Source: Achatina immaculata
Taxonomy: Eukaryota; Mollusca; Gastropoda; Stylommatophora; Achatinidae
DNA: 64,000 nucleotides
Assembly (NCBI GenBank): GCA_009760885.1
Contig: CM019713.1
Coordinates: 28,120,927 to 28,184,926 of the forward strand
Direction: 5' to 3'
The notes under the pieces were generated by a model. That model saw only the letters and a program-made list of their open reading frames with translations, did no database searches and was not told the origin of the DNA. A program made the translations under genes and the position numbers. Positions 1 to 10,230 of this stretch are shown piece after piece. Positions within the stretch are counted from its first letter, which is position 1, and every line of letters starts with the position of its first letter.

Positions 1-540
1 CATGTTATCAGAGTATATTTGTTCCAGCATGTTATCAGAGTATATTTGCTTCCAGCATGTTATCAGAGTATATTTGCTTCCAGCATGTTATCAGAGTATA
101 TTTATTTCCAGCATGTTATCAGAGTATATTTGCTTCCAGCATGTTATCAGAGTATATTGTGTCCAGCATGTTATCAGAGTATATTTGCTTCCAGCATGTT
201 ATCAGAGTATATTTGCTTCCAGCATGTTATCAGAGTATATTTATTTCCAGCATGTTATCAGAGTATATTTGTTTCCAGCATGTTATCAGAGTATATTTGC
301 TTCCAGCATGTTATCAGAGTATATTTGCTTCCAGCATGTTATCAGAGTATATTTGCTTCCAGCATGTTATCAGAGTATATTTGCTTCCAGCATGTTATCA
401 GACTATATTTGTTTCCAGCATGTTATCAGAATATTTTTGCTTCCAGCATGTTATCATAGTATATTTGTTTCCAACATGTTATCAGAGTATATTTGTTTCC
501 AACATGTTATCAGAGTATATTTGTTTCCAACATGTTATCA
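1..540. repeat. 28-bp minisatellite, about 19 copies, cut by window start
   Basis: Head-to-tail 28-bp unit beginning CATGTTATCAGAG and ending GCTTCCAG. The first visible unit is 27 bp; the last few units (from about 440) drift, for example TTTCCAAC for TTTCCAGC. The plus strand of the unit has no TAA, TAG or TGA, and 28 is not a multiple of 3, so all three forward frames stay open through the array. The long frames are therefore by-products and not a protein. The array continues to the left of the window. Confidence 0.95.
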
Positions 541-543
541 ACA

Positions 544-563
544 GAAAGAGAGAGAGAGAGAGA
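544..563. repeat. (GA)n microsatellite
   Basis: Short GA run directly abutting the right end of the 28-bp array. Confidence 0.85.
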
Positions 564-1480
564 ACATAAACACAAAATATCGATTCAGTGGCGAGTACAG
601 ATGTGATATAGATCCTACATGTACTTTTATTATGCATCTATTGAGACGGAAGCGGGGGACGGGGGAGGGGTGGGGGTGGATAGAATTGTAGGTTTGTCGT
701 ATAGCTCTGCCGTAGTTTTGCACTTAATGAAGGAAACCTGACTGATTTCTTCCCAGACTTGCGGGATATACTAAAGCTCTACAGTAAAGTCTAGAAAAGT
801 AAAGTCTATTTTAGGACTGTGAAAATAGATACTGGAAACTTCGTTTTCTGATTGGGGTCTTGCAGTGGGCGTACTAGAATCTTGACTTTTCCAATTTGGG
901 CTTTCGGGTAGATTAATGGAAACTTGACTTTCTTTTTCATTTGTGAGCATTGTAATACTAGAAATTTGACTTTTATATTTTGGTGCTAGTAATAGATTTT
1001 ATGGAAGCTGGCTTTCATAGTTAGACTCTGTAGCAGTTTTCCTTAAACCTGACTTTTTCTTTGCTTTTTTTGTTTTTTTTTTTGTGCGTTATAAAATGAT
1101 ATTGATAGGTACTAAATCCTATCGGTGGATTGTTTTCTCTCAATCCTCAAGTCGATAAAAGATATCTAAGTCTCTGAACAGTAATGACAATCCTCAGACA
1201 TTTTTACATTAATTCCCGCATTGAAATTTCACGAACAAAGGGACGTTATCCAGAATTAAAACTTAGAATCCTAAAAACTTTATGTTTTGTGCTTTTGGAA
1301 CTTGCTTTGTGGTACGGGAAACTTGACTTACTGTTCTGATGTGCTGCACTAGAGACAAGGAGCACTGAATAGTGAAAATTAGTAGAGGCGAAGAAGGAGG
1401 AGCCAAGTACTGGAAAATTAGTTTAGTTATAGGAAAGACAGAGAAAGTTGGAGCGCCATTGCTATTAATCTTGCATGTAC
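564..1480. other. No gene seen
   Basis: AT-rich sequence with homopolymer T runs near 1065-1082 and several loose repeats of an AAACTTGACTTT-like word (about 725-1060 and again near 1320). These may be an old, decayed minisatellite. No reading frame with protein-like content. Confidence 0.5.
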
Positions 1481-1492
1481 ATGATGATGATA

Positions 1493-1526
<34 letters not shown>

Positions 1527-1533
1527 TGGTGGT
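1481..1533. repeat. (ATG)n-(GTG)n trinucleotide repeat
   Basis: ATG/GAT triplets that change to GGT triplets from about 1506. Confidence 0.9.
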
Positions 1534-1658
1534 CGTCTGTCACGCTTCCTCAATATATTGTAACTGCTGCTGAACTGTAAATTTTATAACTTCGTCAGCT
1601 TTCTTTCCATACAGCTTTCAGCGACGCAAAACAGGCTGTCATCCTTGTGTCATCCTGG

Positions 1659-1890
1659 CAAATGATGGGAATATGGGAACCAAATGATGGGGATTTTGGA
1701 ACCAAGTGATGGGGATATGGGAACCGATTTTTATGGGGATTTGGGAAATAAATGATATGATATGCAAACTAAATGAGATTATGTGAAAGAAATGATATGA
1801 GAACCAAATGATGAGGATATGGGAAACAAATGATGATGATACGAGAATCAAATGATCGGGGTGCAGGAACTTTATGATGGGGGTATGTGA
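1659..1890. repeat. Degenerate ~22-bp minisatellite
   Basis: Around ten imperfect copies of a unit like AAATGATGGGGATATGGGAACC, with substitutions and length changes of 1-5 bp. An old array. Confidence 0.8.
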
Positions 1891-2000
1891 CATCATCCGT
1901 GAACAAAATATGGAAACTAGAAATAAAAAAGTTGTTGTTAGATTAGAATTTTTCTTCGTGCTCATATCTTCCTAACTGACTGGTGCCTGGCAGGTCTAGT

Positions 2001-2054
2001 GATGATGATGATGACGATGATGATGATGATGATGATGATGACGACGACGACGAC

Positions 2055-2086
<32 letters not shown>
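2001..2086. repeat. (GAT)n/(GAC)n microsatellite
   Basis: About 28 triplets, mostly GAT with an internal GAC block at about 2038-2055. Confidence 0.95.
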
Positions 2087-2087
<1 letters not shown>

Positions 2088-2182
2088 AATCATCCTGACT
2101 TCTTGCAGTGTTGACATTTAGCATTCATTTTACGTGATACTTGTCAGTGTATCACAAGCAGGCAAAAATTGACACACGAACA

Positions 2183-2233
2183 GATTGATTGATTGATTGA
2201 TTGATTGATTCGTTCATTCATTCATCCATCCAG
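2183..2233. repeat. (GATT)n then (ATTC)n tetranucleotide tract
   Basis: Seven GATT units followed by ATTC/ATCC units. Confidence 0.9.
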
Positions 2234-2278
2234 TCATTCTTAAATTTTATTTCCAAAGGGCACTCAGGCTTGTCTGAT

Positions 2279-2401
2279 ATTCTGCCCTTTATCATACACT
2301 TGTGTCTCTATTCCAAATATTCTGCGCTTTATCATATAACTTTTTCTCTATTCCGGATATACTGCCCTTTCTCATTCAACTTTCTCTCTGTTCCAGACAC
2401 T
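2279..2401. repeat. ~40-bp minisatellite, three copies
   Basis: Three units of the form TTCTGCCCTTTATCAT ... TCTCTATTCCAAATA. A single related unit recurs 15.5 kb away at 17847-17893. The LINE-A copy that follows is inserted at the right edge of this array. Confidence 0.75.
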
Positions 2402-2404
2402 CTA

Positions 2405-3000
2405 CATCAGTCAGTCAGTCACTTGATTGTCCCTTGCGGAACTTTGCCTCTCTAACAGCTCCTGTAAGCTTCTCGGTTGTAAGCAAGTTGTCCTGCTGCT
2501 GATGCATCAATTTGCAGATTATCAGCGATGTCTTGCAGCCATCTTCGCCTTGGTCTTCCTCTCTTTCTTATTCCCATTATGTACCCTTCCAAGACGGTCT
2601 TCTCTAGATTATCAAGACCTTTAATGTGTTCAAAATATTCCAGTTTTCTCACTTTAATCCTCTTTACTAGCCAGCCTTCTTCAATTTTAAATTCCTGTAG
2701 CATGGATATATTTGTTCTCTTTTGTGTCTATAGTTGAAGAACTCTTCTGTGGCACTTACATTCAAAGGCATTTATGTGTTTCTCAGCTGTTTTTTTAAGT
2801 GTCCACGTCTCACAGGCATATGTTACAATGGGAAAGATGCATGCCCTTAAAAATCTTATTTTTGTAGTTGTGTCTGTTCCTCTCCACAGATTCTTTAGTT
2901 GTTTTATTTTTTTAAGAATGATATATGTCCTCCTTTTAATTTCCCTCATTATATCTCCATTATTAGTTATCAGTGATCCAAGATATTCAAAATTCTGCAT
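2405..3000 (-). mobile_element. LINE-A copy 1, 3' end of an RTE-like non-LTR retrotransposon
   Basis: On the minus strand this is the last ~200 codons of a LINE polyprotein: the end of the reverse transcriptase (NFEYLGSLITNNG, then TYACETWTLKKT) followed by the C-terminal domain (LEKTVLEGYIMG, RKRGRPRRRWLQDI, DASAAGQLAYNREAYRS). The layout resembles the C terminus of RTE/BovB-type elements; clade assignment is from memory and provisional. The coding is broken by a frameshift near 2710. The 3' end is a (TGAC)n-like tail. A degraded TSD is visible: cagacactcta at 2394-2404 against caggcactata at 3001-3011 (9 of 11 match). The copy is 5'-truncated and cannot encode a working enzyme. Confidence 0.85.
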
Positions 3001-3289
3001 CAGGCACTATAAATATGTTACACATATAACAATCATGATTAAAACTGAAATAACAAAGTTCAAATGATAAGCCTGTTACGCTTCACTCCCACTGATATGC
3101 TCAGTACAGGAAGTAACTGCTTGCATGTAACAAATTTACACTCCCAGTTTTGTAAATCAAAGAATGTCAGCCAGTCTACTAAGCAGTATGAGAGTTCAAT
3201 ATAAAATTGTTGACATTCAGCGCTTGCAGTAAGAGTCTATAATAACATGAAAACAGAGAGACAAGCTGACAAAGCATATTAATAGATTT

Positions 3290-3436
3290 AGACAGACAGA
3301 TAAGAAAACAGACAAACAAGTTGGTAGGTAGTTAGACAGACAAGTAGGTAGACAGGCAGGCAGGCAGGCAGACAGACAGACAGAGAGACAGACGCATGGA
3401 TAGATTAACGGATGGAGAGACAGGTAGACAAATAGA
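3290..3436. repeat. GACA/GGCA tetranucleotide-rich tract
   Basis: Mixed GACA, GGCA and GTAG units, purest at about 3350-3395. Reminiscent of the much larger CTGC/CTGT tract at 54044-54584 on the complementary strand. Confidence 0.85.
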
Positions 3437-3528
3437 TCATTGAAGAATAAAGAATGAAGCACCCTAAGCTGTCTGACATTCCGCCTCTCAATACTCATCT
3501 TTCATTCTTATCACATTTTCAATTTAGT

Positions 3529-3787
3529 CTTATCTTATATCTTATATCCTTCCCGTGCCGTTAGATGTCACATAGGGCTCGCAAAGTAGTTCGCCAATTT
3601 TTCCTGTCTTCGGCGAGTCTTTCAACCTCAACAAAGGATTTTATGCCTGTTAATTTGGCCTCTCTTAACAATGTCCTCTTCAGAGTTTCACGCGGTCTGC
3701 CCCATTTTCTTCGGCCTGTTGTGTTCCACTTGATAGCTTGTTTTGGGATTCTCTGCTCATTTCTTCTCATCAAGTGACCAACATATG
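3529..3787 (-). mobile_element. LINE-D copy 1, 5'-truncated 3' end with 10-bp TSD
   Basis: The minus strand encodes a C-terminal LINE tail: THVGHLMRRN-type start, KQAIKWNTTGRRKWGRPRET, then VERLAEDRKNWRTTLRALCD and a stop. The arrangement GRPRET ... AEDRKNWR is typical of the C terminus of RTE-like polyproteins. The 3' tail is a short repeat of TATAAG/ATAAG. Both sides carry tcaatttagt (3519-3528 and 3788-3797), a perfect 10-bp TSD, so the element is only about 259 bp and was truncated on insertion. A second copy lies at 45955-47545. Confidence 0.85.
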
Positions 3788-3883
3788 TCAATTTAGTACA
3801 AGTACACAAATTAAATAAAGAATTCATTTTGGAAGAACATAGAACGAGATTATTACATTCACACATGTAAGATAACGAACTAC

Positions 3884-3932
3884 ACGGGAGGTAACTAACA
3901 TAACACGACGGGAGGTAACTAACATAACACGA
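3884..3932. repeat. ~24-bp direct repeat, two copies
   Basis: Two adjacent copies of GGGAGGTAACTAACATAACA with an ACGA spacer. Confidence 0.8.
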
Positions 3933-4722
3933 AAGCAAGCAAGCGCGCGCACAGTTATTGTCAAATCAAAATTTCTTCCACATTCATTACGATCATTTCT
4001 AAACAAACAACATTGATAACTTCTAATCCACAACTTAATTACTAGCAGTATGTCAAGCCATTTTGTATTTTATGAAGACACATAACAGCAGACACGTAAA
4101 TAATGAAAATGTATGCAGTTAAAAGATGAAATGGATAAATGAGAGTTTGGATGGATGGATTGATTTTGACAACACAGTTTCCACTACCAGTATAAGGGAC
4201 GTAACCTGTAGAATCACGATGTTATAGAATAATTAAAGAGTTATGTACCTTTACGTTTTTGTGAACAATTCCTGTTCAGTAACGCCGAACTAAGAAGAGC
4301 TGATGCGTGGATACTTCTATGCTTATCGTAGACCGCAAATCGAGGTTTTGATAACAGCTTAGAGCAGTGCTTTTATACAACAAGGCCTGGTAGGTTTTTC
4401 CTATAATAATATAGATTATTAGCACTGTTGTTAAAGTAAAGGTGTGCATGATAAACCACTTTATGGTTTCCATAAGAGTCGAACTTAGAACTAGCTCAAG
4501 CTTTCGACTGAAAGATCTCAATAAAGATTAATTTGACTTGACAGAGCTTAGTAAGGTTTTAGTTCAATTAAACAAACAGAGTTAATTGCACCTTCAGATT
4601 AGCTAAGAGCTTAAATTAGACTGAGTTAACAGGGTTAAATAAAAGATTAGTCTGTTTAACAGAGCTGAAAGTAACCAGGTTATTTAAACAGAAATGACCA
4701 GGGTGTGTCATAGTGCTCCTTG
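3933..4722. other. No gene seen
   Basis: AT-rich unique sequence. No coding region, tRNA-like head or recognisable element. Runs into the degenerate 30-bp array on the right. Confidence 0.5.
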
Positions 4723-4985
4723 GTTTGACGTCGATAAATAAATGTAAATATGCCCTGTGGGACGTAGATAAATATAAAGATACCTTGTAGGACGTAGATA
4801 AATGTAAAGATGCCTTATAGGACATGGATAAATTTAAATATGCCTTATGGGACGTGGCTGTATGTAAAGATGTCTTGTTTGACGTCACAAAATAAGTGTA
4901 AAGATGTTCTGTGTGATGTCGACAGGTAAAAGGTAATGTTACTCTATGTGGCGTCGACAGATAAATGTAAAACTGACCTGTAGTT
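4723..4985. repeat. Degenerate ~30-bp minisatellite
   Basis: About eight units built on GACGTAGATAAATGTAAAGAT followed by GCCTTGTAG. Identity falls off to the right of 4880. The 10-codon periodicity of the minus-strand frame is a by-product. Confidence 0.8.
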
Positions 4986-5639
4986 AAAATTCCTTATCAG
5001 TACAGATGTAAATGTACCGTATGGTGTAGACTGAGCACAGAACCCAAAGAAAACCAAATATAAACTTTCTCATGTCTTTTTTTTTTAAAATTATTTTCTT
5101 GTTTTCTTCCTTTATGTACCTTTATTTTTTGAGCTAGTTATTTGTATTATTATTTTTTTTTTGTTTTTTGGTAAGGTTTCTGCACAATCTGTATGTAGTT
5201 ATTCTTCACATGGTGTGGTTCTGTTGTTTCTCTAATATTTCATCATTTTCCACTGCATGTTAAACAGCGATAAAAAAAAAAAACTTTGAATATGAAGAAA
5301 TATATAGAACGAGAGGAAATATAAATAGGAAAATCAATGACATTTGTCTGGAAAGAGAGGGAGATAGGAGGGGAGAGAAAACTATTCTTTCGGCGTTTTT
5401 ATTTTCCAAGTTGTTTTTGCTTTAATTTTCTCATGAACGTGATCAGAATCGTCCACGTATTCCTGTCTCGGGTATAATTCTGTGTGTTTATGTATACATG
5501 TTCAATGTGTATAAAGTTCTTCGTGTTGTGAAACATGTTTATGTTGGAACTAATCATATAGTATTTGAAGCTTTATATTATGTTTCAACTTATAAAACAG
5601 TATTTTTTTTGTAAACACTGACTGCTTCTGAAAAGTAGT
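4986..5639. other. No gene seen
   Basis: AT-rich, T- and A-homopolymer-rich sequence (5080-5180, 5270-5282). No coding region or repeat family recognised. Confidence 0.5.
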
Positions 5640-6006
5640 AGCCGTAGTAGTAGTAGTCGCAGTAGTGGCAGTAGTAGTATTAATAGTAGTAGTTGTAGTG
5701 GCTGCAGCAGCAGCAGCAGCAGCAGTAGTAGTTGTAGTGGCGGCAGTAGTAGTAGTAGTGGTAGTAGTAGTAGCAGTAGTAGTAGTAGTGGTAGTAGTAG
5801 TAGCAGCAGCACCAGTCGTAGTAGTAGTAGTAGTAGTAGTAGTTGTAGTAGCAGCAGAAGTAGTAGTAGAAGTAGTAGTAATAGAATCAGTAGTAGTTGT
5901 AGTAGCAGCATTAGTAGTAGTAGTAGTAGCAGTAGTAGTAGCAGTAGAAGCAGTAGCAGTAGTAGTAGTAGTAGAAGCAGCAGTAGTAGTAATAATAGTA
6001 TTAGTA
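5640..6006. repeat. (AGT)n/(AGC)n trinucleotide tract, left part
   Basis: About 120 triplets, mainly AGT with interspersed AGC, AGA and GGT. Long homopolymeric Val/Ala or Leu or Thr frames across it are by-products. Probably one original tract with 6261-6290 and 7361-7500, interrupted by LINE-C and LINE-B. Confidence 0.95.
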
Positions 6007-6018
6007 GTATCATTATTA

Positions 6019-6260
6019 CATGTGCTCCGAATGACAGACAACTCACTACCAAAAATAGTACTAAGATGGACACCACAGGGGAACAGAAGTAAGGGTAGAC
6101 CAAAAGAGACATGGAGAAGAACAACAGAAAGGATGTTGAGCAATAGAGGGGTCACCTGGGCAAGAGCAGACAAAAAAGGCGAAGGACAGGCATTTGTGGA
6201 AAACCCTTGCGGAAGCCCCATGTGCCCTGGGCACTTAAGGTTCAGAGAGAGAGAGAGAGA
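6019..6260 (+). mobile_element. LINE-C copy 1, 242-bp 3' end with 12-bp TSD
   Basis: Encodes the C-terminal segment RMTDNSLPKIVLRWTPQGNR, then GRPKETWRRTTER, then LSNRGVTWARADK, closely matching LINE-C copy 2 (21516-23570). The 3' tail is (AG)n. The perfect 12-mer gtatcattatta occurs immediately before (6007-6018) and after (6261-6272) the element. The start of this 12-mer resembles the TSD of copy 2. 5'-truncated, not functional. Confidence 0.9.
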
Positions 6261-6290
6261 GTATCATTATTATTATTATTATTATTAGTA
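6261..6290. repeat. (ATT)n microsatellite
   Basis: Pure ATT triplets ending in AGTAGT. Includes the 3' TSD of LINE-C copy 1 and forms the left flank of LINE-B copy 1. Confidence 0.9.
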
Positions 6291-7360
6291 GTAAGATCTC
6301 TACTTATTCTTCATTGATTACACCAAGGCATTCGACAAGGTGAAACATAATGAAATTATTAAAATGCTTGAAGACATCAATATATACGGCAAAGACCTGA
6401 GGATTGTAAAACATCTATACTGGCAGCAAGAAGCAGCAATTCGAGTTGAAAATATAACCATAAAATATCAACCTATAAAACAAGGGTTGCGACAGGGATG
6501 TGTACTATCTCCAGACCTTTTTTTCTCTGTAGAGCCAGAATATTCTAAGAACGATCATCACAGAACCAGGCATAAAAACTGGAGGATACAATATTAACAA
6601 CCTTCTGTATGCTGACGACATAGTACTGATAGCTGACTACCAACAAGACCTGCAAAATCTCTTGAATAATGTCGCCAAAGAAAGTGAACAAAAAGGCCTT
6701 ACTTTGAACATAAAAAAAGACAGAGACTATGGTTATATCTAAGAAACAGAATCCACCAGCATGCAGTATAAAATTAAACGGAACTATTAGCAGGTGCAGA
6801 AATTCAAATACCTTGGAGCAGTAATAACTTCAGATGGGAAATGCAGAACAGAAATTAGGAACATAATAGGCCAAGCAAAGACTTCATTTCAGAGAATGAG
6901 AAACATATTAGTTAACACATCCTTATCAATAAATATTAGAAAACGAGTCCTAAAATGTTATATTGAACCTATCTTGTTATATGGAAGTGAATAATGGACA
7001 ATAGTCAGGTCTGCACAAAAATCATTGGAAGCAGCAGAAATGTGGTTTATTAGAAGAATGTTGCGAATCCCCTGGACAGCAAAAATAACTAATGAAGAAT
7101 GTATGGGAAGAGCTGGAGTGACAAAAAAACCTTGTCAAAAAGATAAGAGAGAGAGACAATGTACTTTCATAGGACATGCAATGAGAAGAGGGGCATTGAA
7201 AAAGAAGGAAGAAGATCAAGAGGAAGACCAAGAGAAATGATACTGGACAGTCTGACGGGATGGTGTGAGAGGAGATCACCAAGTGAGCTGATGGCCTGCA
7301 TGAAGGATCGCGTACTCTGGAGAAGCATAATAGCCAGCGCCAGTCGGCACGGCACCTGAT
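6291..7360 (+). mobile_element. LINE-B copy 1, RT to C terminus, with frameshifts and stops
   Basis: Longest LINE-B copy in the window. In order: RT palm block FIDYTKAFDKVKH (about 6310-6350), LRQGCVLSPDLF (about 6490-6530), the catalytic box YADD at 6608-6619 in a shifted frame, KFKYLGAVITSDGK (6797), LEAAEMWFIRRMLRIPW (7027), and the C-terminal SRGRPREMILDSLTGW to ASRHGT ending at 7359. At least three frame breaks (about 6540, 6720, 7200) and an in-frame stop near 6992 inactivate it. The endonuclease is missing. The stop is TGA directly followed by a (TAA/ATT)n-type tail, and both flanks are ATT/AGT repeats, so the TSD cannot be separated from the microsatellite. Confidence 0.88.
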
Positions 7361-7379
7361 AATTATTATTATTAGTAGC

Positions 7380-7432
<53 letters not shown>

Positions 7433-7445
7433 AAGCAGCAGCAGC

Positions 7446-7487
<42 letters not shown>

Positions 7488-7500
7488 TGTAGTAGTAGTA
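7361..7500. repeat. (ATT)n-(AGT)n trinucleotide tract, right part
   Basis: Five ATT units then about 40 AGT/AGC triplets. Right-hand continuation of the tract at 5640-6006. Confidence 0.95.
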
Positions 7501-8120
7501 TCTTAAGTCTTCTCACAGAAATACAGAAAGATATTCTAGTAAACTGGGGTTCAACTTCTTGACATGCTCCTAAAACACCATATCCCTTTTGAAAGGGGAC
7601 ATCACTCATTTAAACACAACACAAGCAAAAAAAAAAGAACTACATCACAGCATTTATAGACCACATCGTACTTCACTTTACCTAAACATGTGATCTTCTC
7701 GCATTTCAAAGAGGACGTCTTGCGCATCGTCGAGGCCGACTATGTCTAGATCACGCAATTTTTTTTCCGTTTTTTATTTCAAGGAGATTTATCTGCAGGC
7801 TGCACGAGCGAGTTTATAAAACTCCCACGTCTGCTTTCCATCTTTGGAGGTAAACGTAATTTACTGCAGACTTCCATGACGATCGCCCCTGTTTTCCATA
7901 ATACAAGGGGTATTGCCTGCCCAGCTTACGCGCGGGTCGATTTGTCACAAAATCAGACCTTCGACTTTGCGGGTGATTGGCTTTCTTGTAAATTGTCTGA
8001 TGGAGGATACAGTTGTCTGCTTTGTTTTCTAGTTTTCTGCACGCCTGCCCAGGTGTGTTCTACGTCTAGGAGCTTCGTTTGTCAACTTTAATTCAGACAC
8101 TATCAGACGCCATGAATCCT
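7501..8120. other. No gene seen
   Basis: Unique sequence. A 71-codon open frame at 7876-8091 contains several cysteines but has no recognisable domain and no splice or promoter context that I could defend. Confidence 0.45.
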
Positions 8121-8126
8121 GGTCGA

Positions 8127-8175
8127 ATCATCATCATCATCATCATCATCACTATTATAATTATTATTATTATAT
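8127..8175. repeat. (ATC)n-(ATT)n microsatellite
   Basis: Eight ATC units followed by ATT units. Confidence 0.9.
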
Positions 8176-8257
8176 TCTAAAACTTTGACTTTATATGTCA
8201 TGGACTTCACATTTCTAAAGCCTCTAATTAACACCTCTAGTTTCTTGATTTCACACA

Positions 8258-8301
8258 CAGGCATATAATACCTCTAAATTCTAGACTTCACAAACAGGCA
8301 T
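8258..8301. repeat. 37-bp minisatellite, left remnant
   Basis: One full unit and part of a second (TCACACACAGGCATATAATA ... TCTAAATTCTA). The same array resumes at 10498, so this is the left flank of an array split by LINE-F copy 1. Confidence 0.9.
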
Positions 8302-9280
8302 TTCTTCTTCTTCAGCTTTCCGAACCATTAAGACTCACTGCTGCAGATAAAGTTCGCCTCCATTCCTCTCTATTCCTAATCTTCTCTCTCCACTTGGTGA
8401 CATCAGTTTCTTTTATATCATCTTCTATGTTGTCTTTCCATCTCTGTCTTGGTCTACCACTTGGTCATGTTTCCCTCAACTCTTGTGCGTACATAATTTT
8501 CGTTTGTCTATTCCCTTCCATTCTTTCTACATGCCCCAGCCAGCGTAGTCTGTTCAGTTTCAAGATATTTATAATTCGTTGAGATTTAAATAAGCTGTTC
8601 AGTTAAGTGTTCTTTCTAGCTGTCCATTATCCGCTATTTGTACACTTTATCGGCCCAAAGATTCTTCTTAGGATCTTGTTCTCAAAGATCTACAATTGTT
8701 GTTCATCTTTCTTTTTTGTACTCCATGTTTCTGATCCATACATGCCGGCTGGTCTTATTATAGTTTTGTTGATTGTTATTTTGGACAGGATTCTGGATGT
8801 TAACAGGTGCTGCAAGTCAAAGTATATTTTATTCCCTATCTGTACTCTGGTTTTAATTTCCTCGCTTACTGTGTTGCTTCTGTTGAAGGTTGTGCCTAGA
8901 TATTTGTATGTTTCTGCTTTCCTAATAATCATCTCTCCAACATTTATATAATCTGGATTATTCTGCCTCTGGTCTCTTGATATCTTCATGTACTCTGTCT
9001 TATTTTGGTTAATGGTCAAGCCCACTTTTAGTGCTACATCTCTCAGGTGTATGCAGGTGTTGATGACTTCTTGCATAGTTTCCCCCACCAAGTCGATGTC
9101 ATCAGCGTATCCTAGTATTGTTACTTGTTCTTCTGTACTGTTTTCTTCTTTCGCTTTTATGATTACCTTTTCTGTTACTATGCTGAATAGTAATGGACAT
9201 AATGTATCACTTTCTTTTAAACTAGTTCTTATAGAGAAAGGTTCTGACTTTCTTCCTTTATATATTACTATATTTTGTGT

Positions 9281-9538
9281 CACTCGGTTTATTAACCAGA
9301 TGGTACCGGACTCAGTCCACGGACTGGGATTTTTTCTGGTACACACCAAAAAGGGCCCAGGGTTCCCTCAAACTTTAAAAACGGGTACTAGAGAAATCTG
9401 GGAAGGTAAAACGGCCAGGGCGTGATACTGACCACATCACACTTTCATGTGCCGAAGGTCATGGAAGATGCAGGTCTAACACCGTATTCCCCAATATGCC
9501 TTAATGGCGTGGAAACGAGAATTTTACCTTTCTTACCA
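9281..9538 (+). mobile_element. SINE-1 copy 1 (tRNA-derived)
   Basis: A ~258-bp insertion absent from the matching part of LINE-F copy 2 (29150-29170). It matches the reverse complement of 37345-37613 over most of its length, including ACACCAAAA, AATCTGGGAAGGTAAA, GATACTGACCACATCA and TTTCATGTGCCGAAGGTC. The 5' ~45 bp correspond to the tRNA-like head of the other copy, with a decayed B box. The target duplication is imperfect (tatattttgtgt at left, tatattgtgt at right). Internal promoter activity is expected of the family but not of this decayed copy. Confidence 0.8.
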
Positions 9539-9633
9539 TTATATTGTGTATCCTCCATACATATTCTGGTCAGATTAATAATTTATTAGGTATCTCAAAT
9601 TCTTTTATCATTTTCCATAAGCTATTCCTATCT

Positions 9634-10230
9634 GCAAAATCACTGGAAGCGGCAGAAATGTGGTTTATTAGAAGAATGTTGCGAATCCCCTGGACAGAAA
9701 TGTGGTTTATTAGAAGAATGTTGGGAATCCCCTGGACAGAAATGTGGTTTATTAGAAGAATGTTGCGAATCCCCTGGACAGAAATGTGGTTTATTAGAAG
9801 AATGTTGCGAATCCCCTGGACAGATATGTGGTTTATTAGAAGAATGTTGCGAATCCCCTGGAGAGAAATGTGGTTTATTAGAAGAATGTTGCGAATCCCT
9901 TGAACAGCAAAAATAACTAATGAAGAATGTATGGGAAGAGCTGGAGAGACAAAAAAACCTTGTCAAAAAAATAAGAGAGAGAGAGACAATGTACTTTCAG
10001 AGGACATGCAATGAGAAGAGGGGGCATTGAAAATGTTATAACAACAGGAAAAATAGAAGAAAAAAGATCAAGAGGAAGACCAAGAGAAATGATACTGGAC
10101 AGTCTGACGGGATGGTGTGAGAGGAGATCACCAACTGAGCTGATGGCCTGCATGAAGGATCATGTACTCTGGAGAAGCATAATAGCCAACGCCAGTCGGC
10201 ACGGCACCTGATGATGATGATGATGATGAA
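9634..10230 (+). mobile_element. LINE-B copy 2, inserted into LINE-F with 8-bp TSD
   Basis: 5'-truncated LINE-B 3' end: SLEAAEMWFIRRMLRIPW at the start, then AKITNEECMGRAG, an FRGHAMRRGGIEN-like segment, RSRGRPREMILDSLTGW, and NASRHGT with a TGA stop at 10209-10211 inside a (TGA)n tail. The 8-mer tcctatct lies immediately on both sides (9626-9633 and 10231-10238), and LINE-F copy 2 has the uninterrupted site. A 42-bp segment of the coding region is tandemly repeated six times (separate entry). TGG to TGA at about 9900 and further frameshifts make it a pseudogene. Confidence 0.92.
9655..9906 (+). repeat. Six in-frame 42-bp repeats inside LINE-B copy 2
   Basis: Units start at 9655, 9697, 9739, 9781, 9823 and 9865. 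Each encodes the 14-residue block EMWFIRRMLRIPWT (last unit broken by a stop). LINE-B copies 1 and 3 contain the block once, so the expansion arose in this copy. Unit 2 has GGGAATCC for GCGAATCC; otherwise the units are nearly identical, suggesting a recent expansion. Confidence 0.95.

Noticed and set aside
1..540. CRISPR-like array
   Set aside because: Units are contiguous 28-bp repeats with no spacers, in an animal genome; none of the arrays in the window has the repeat-spacer pattern.
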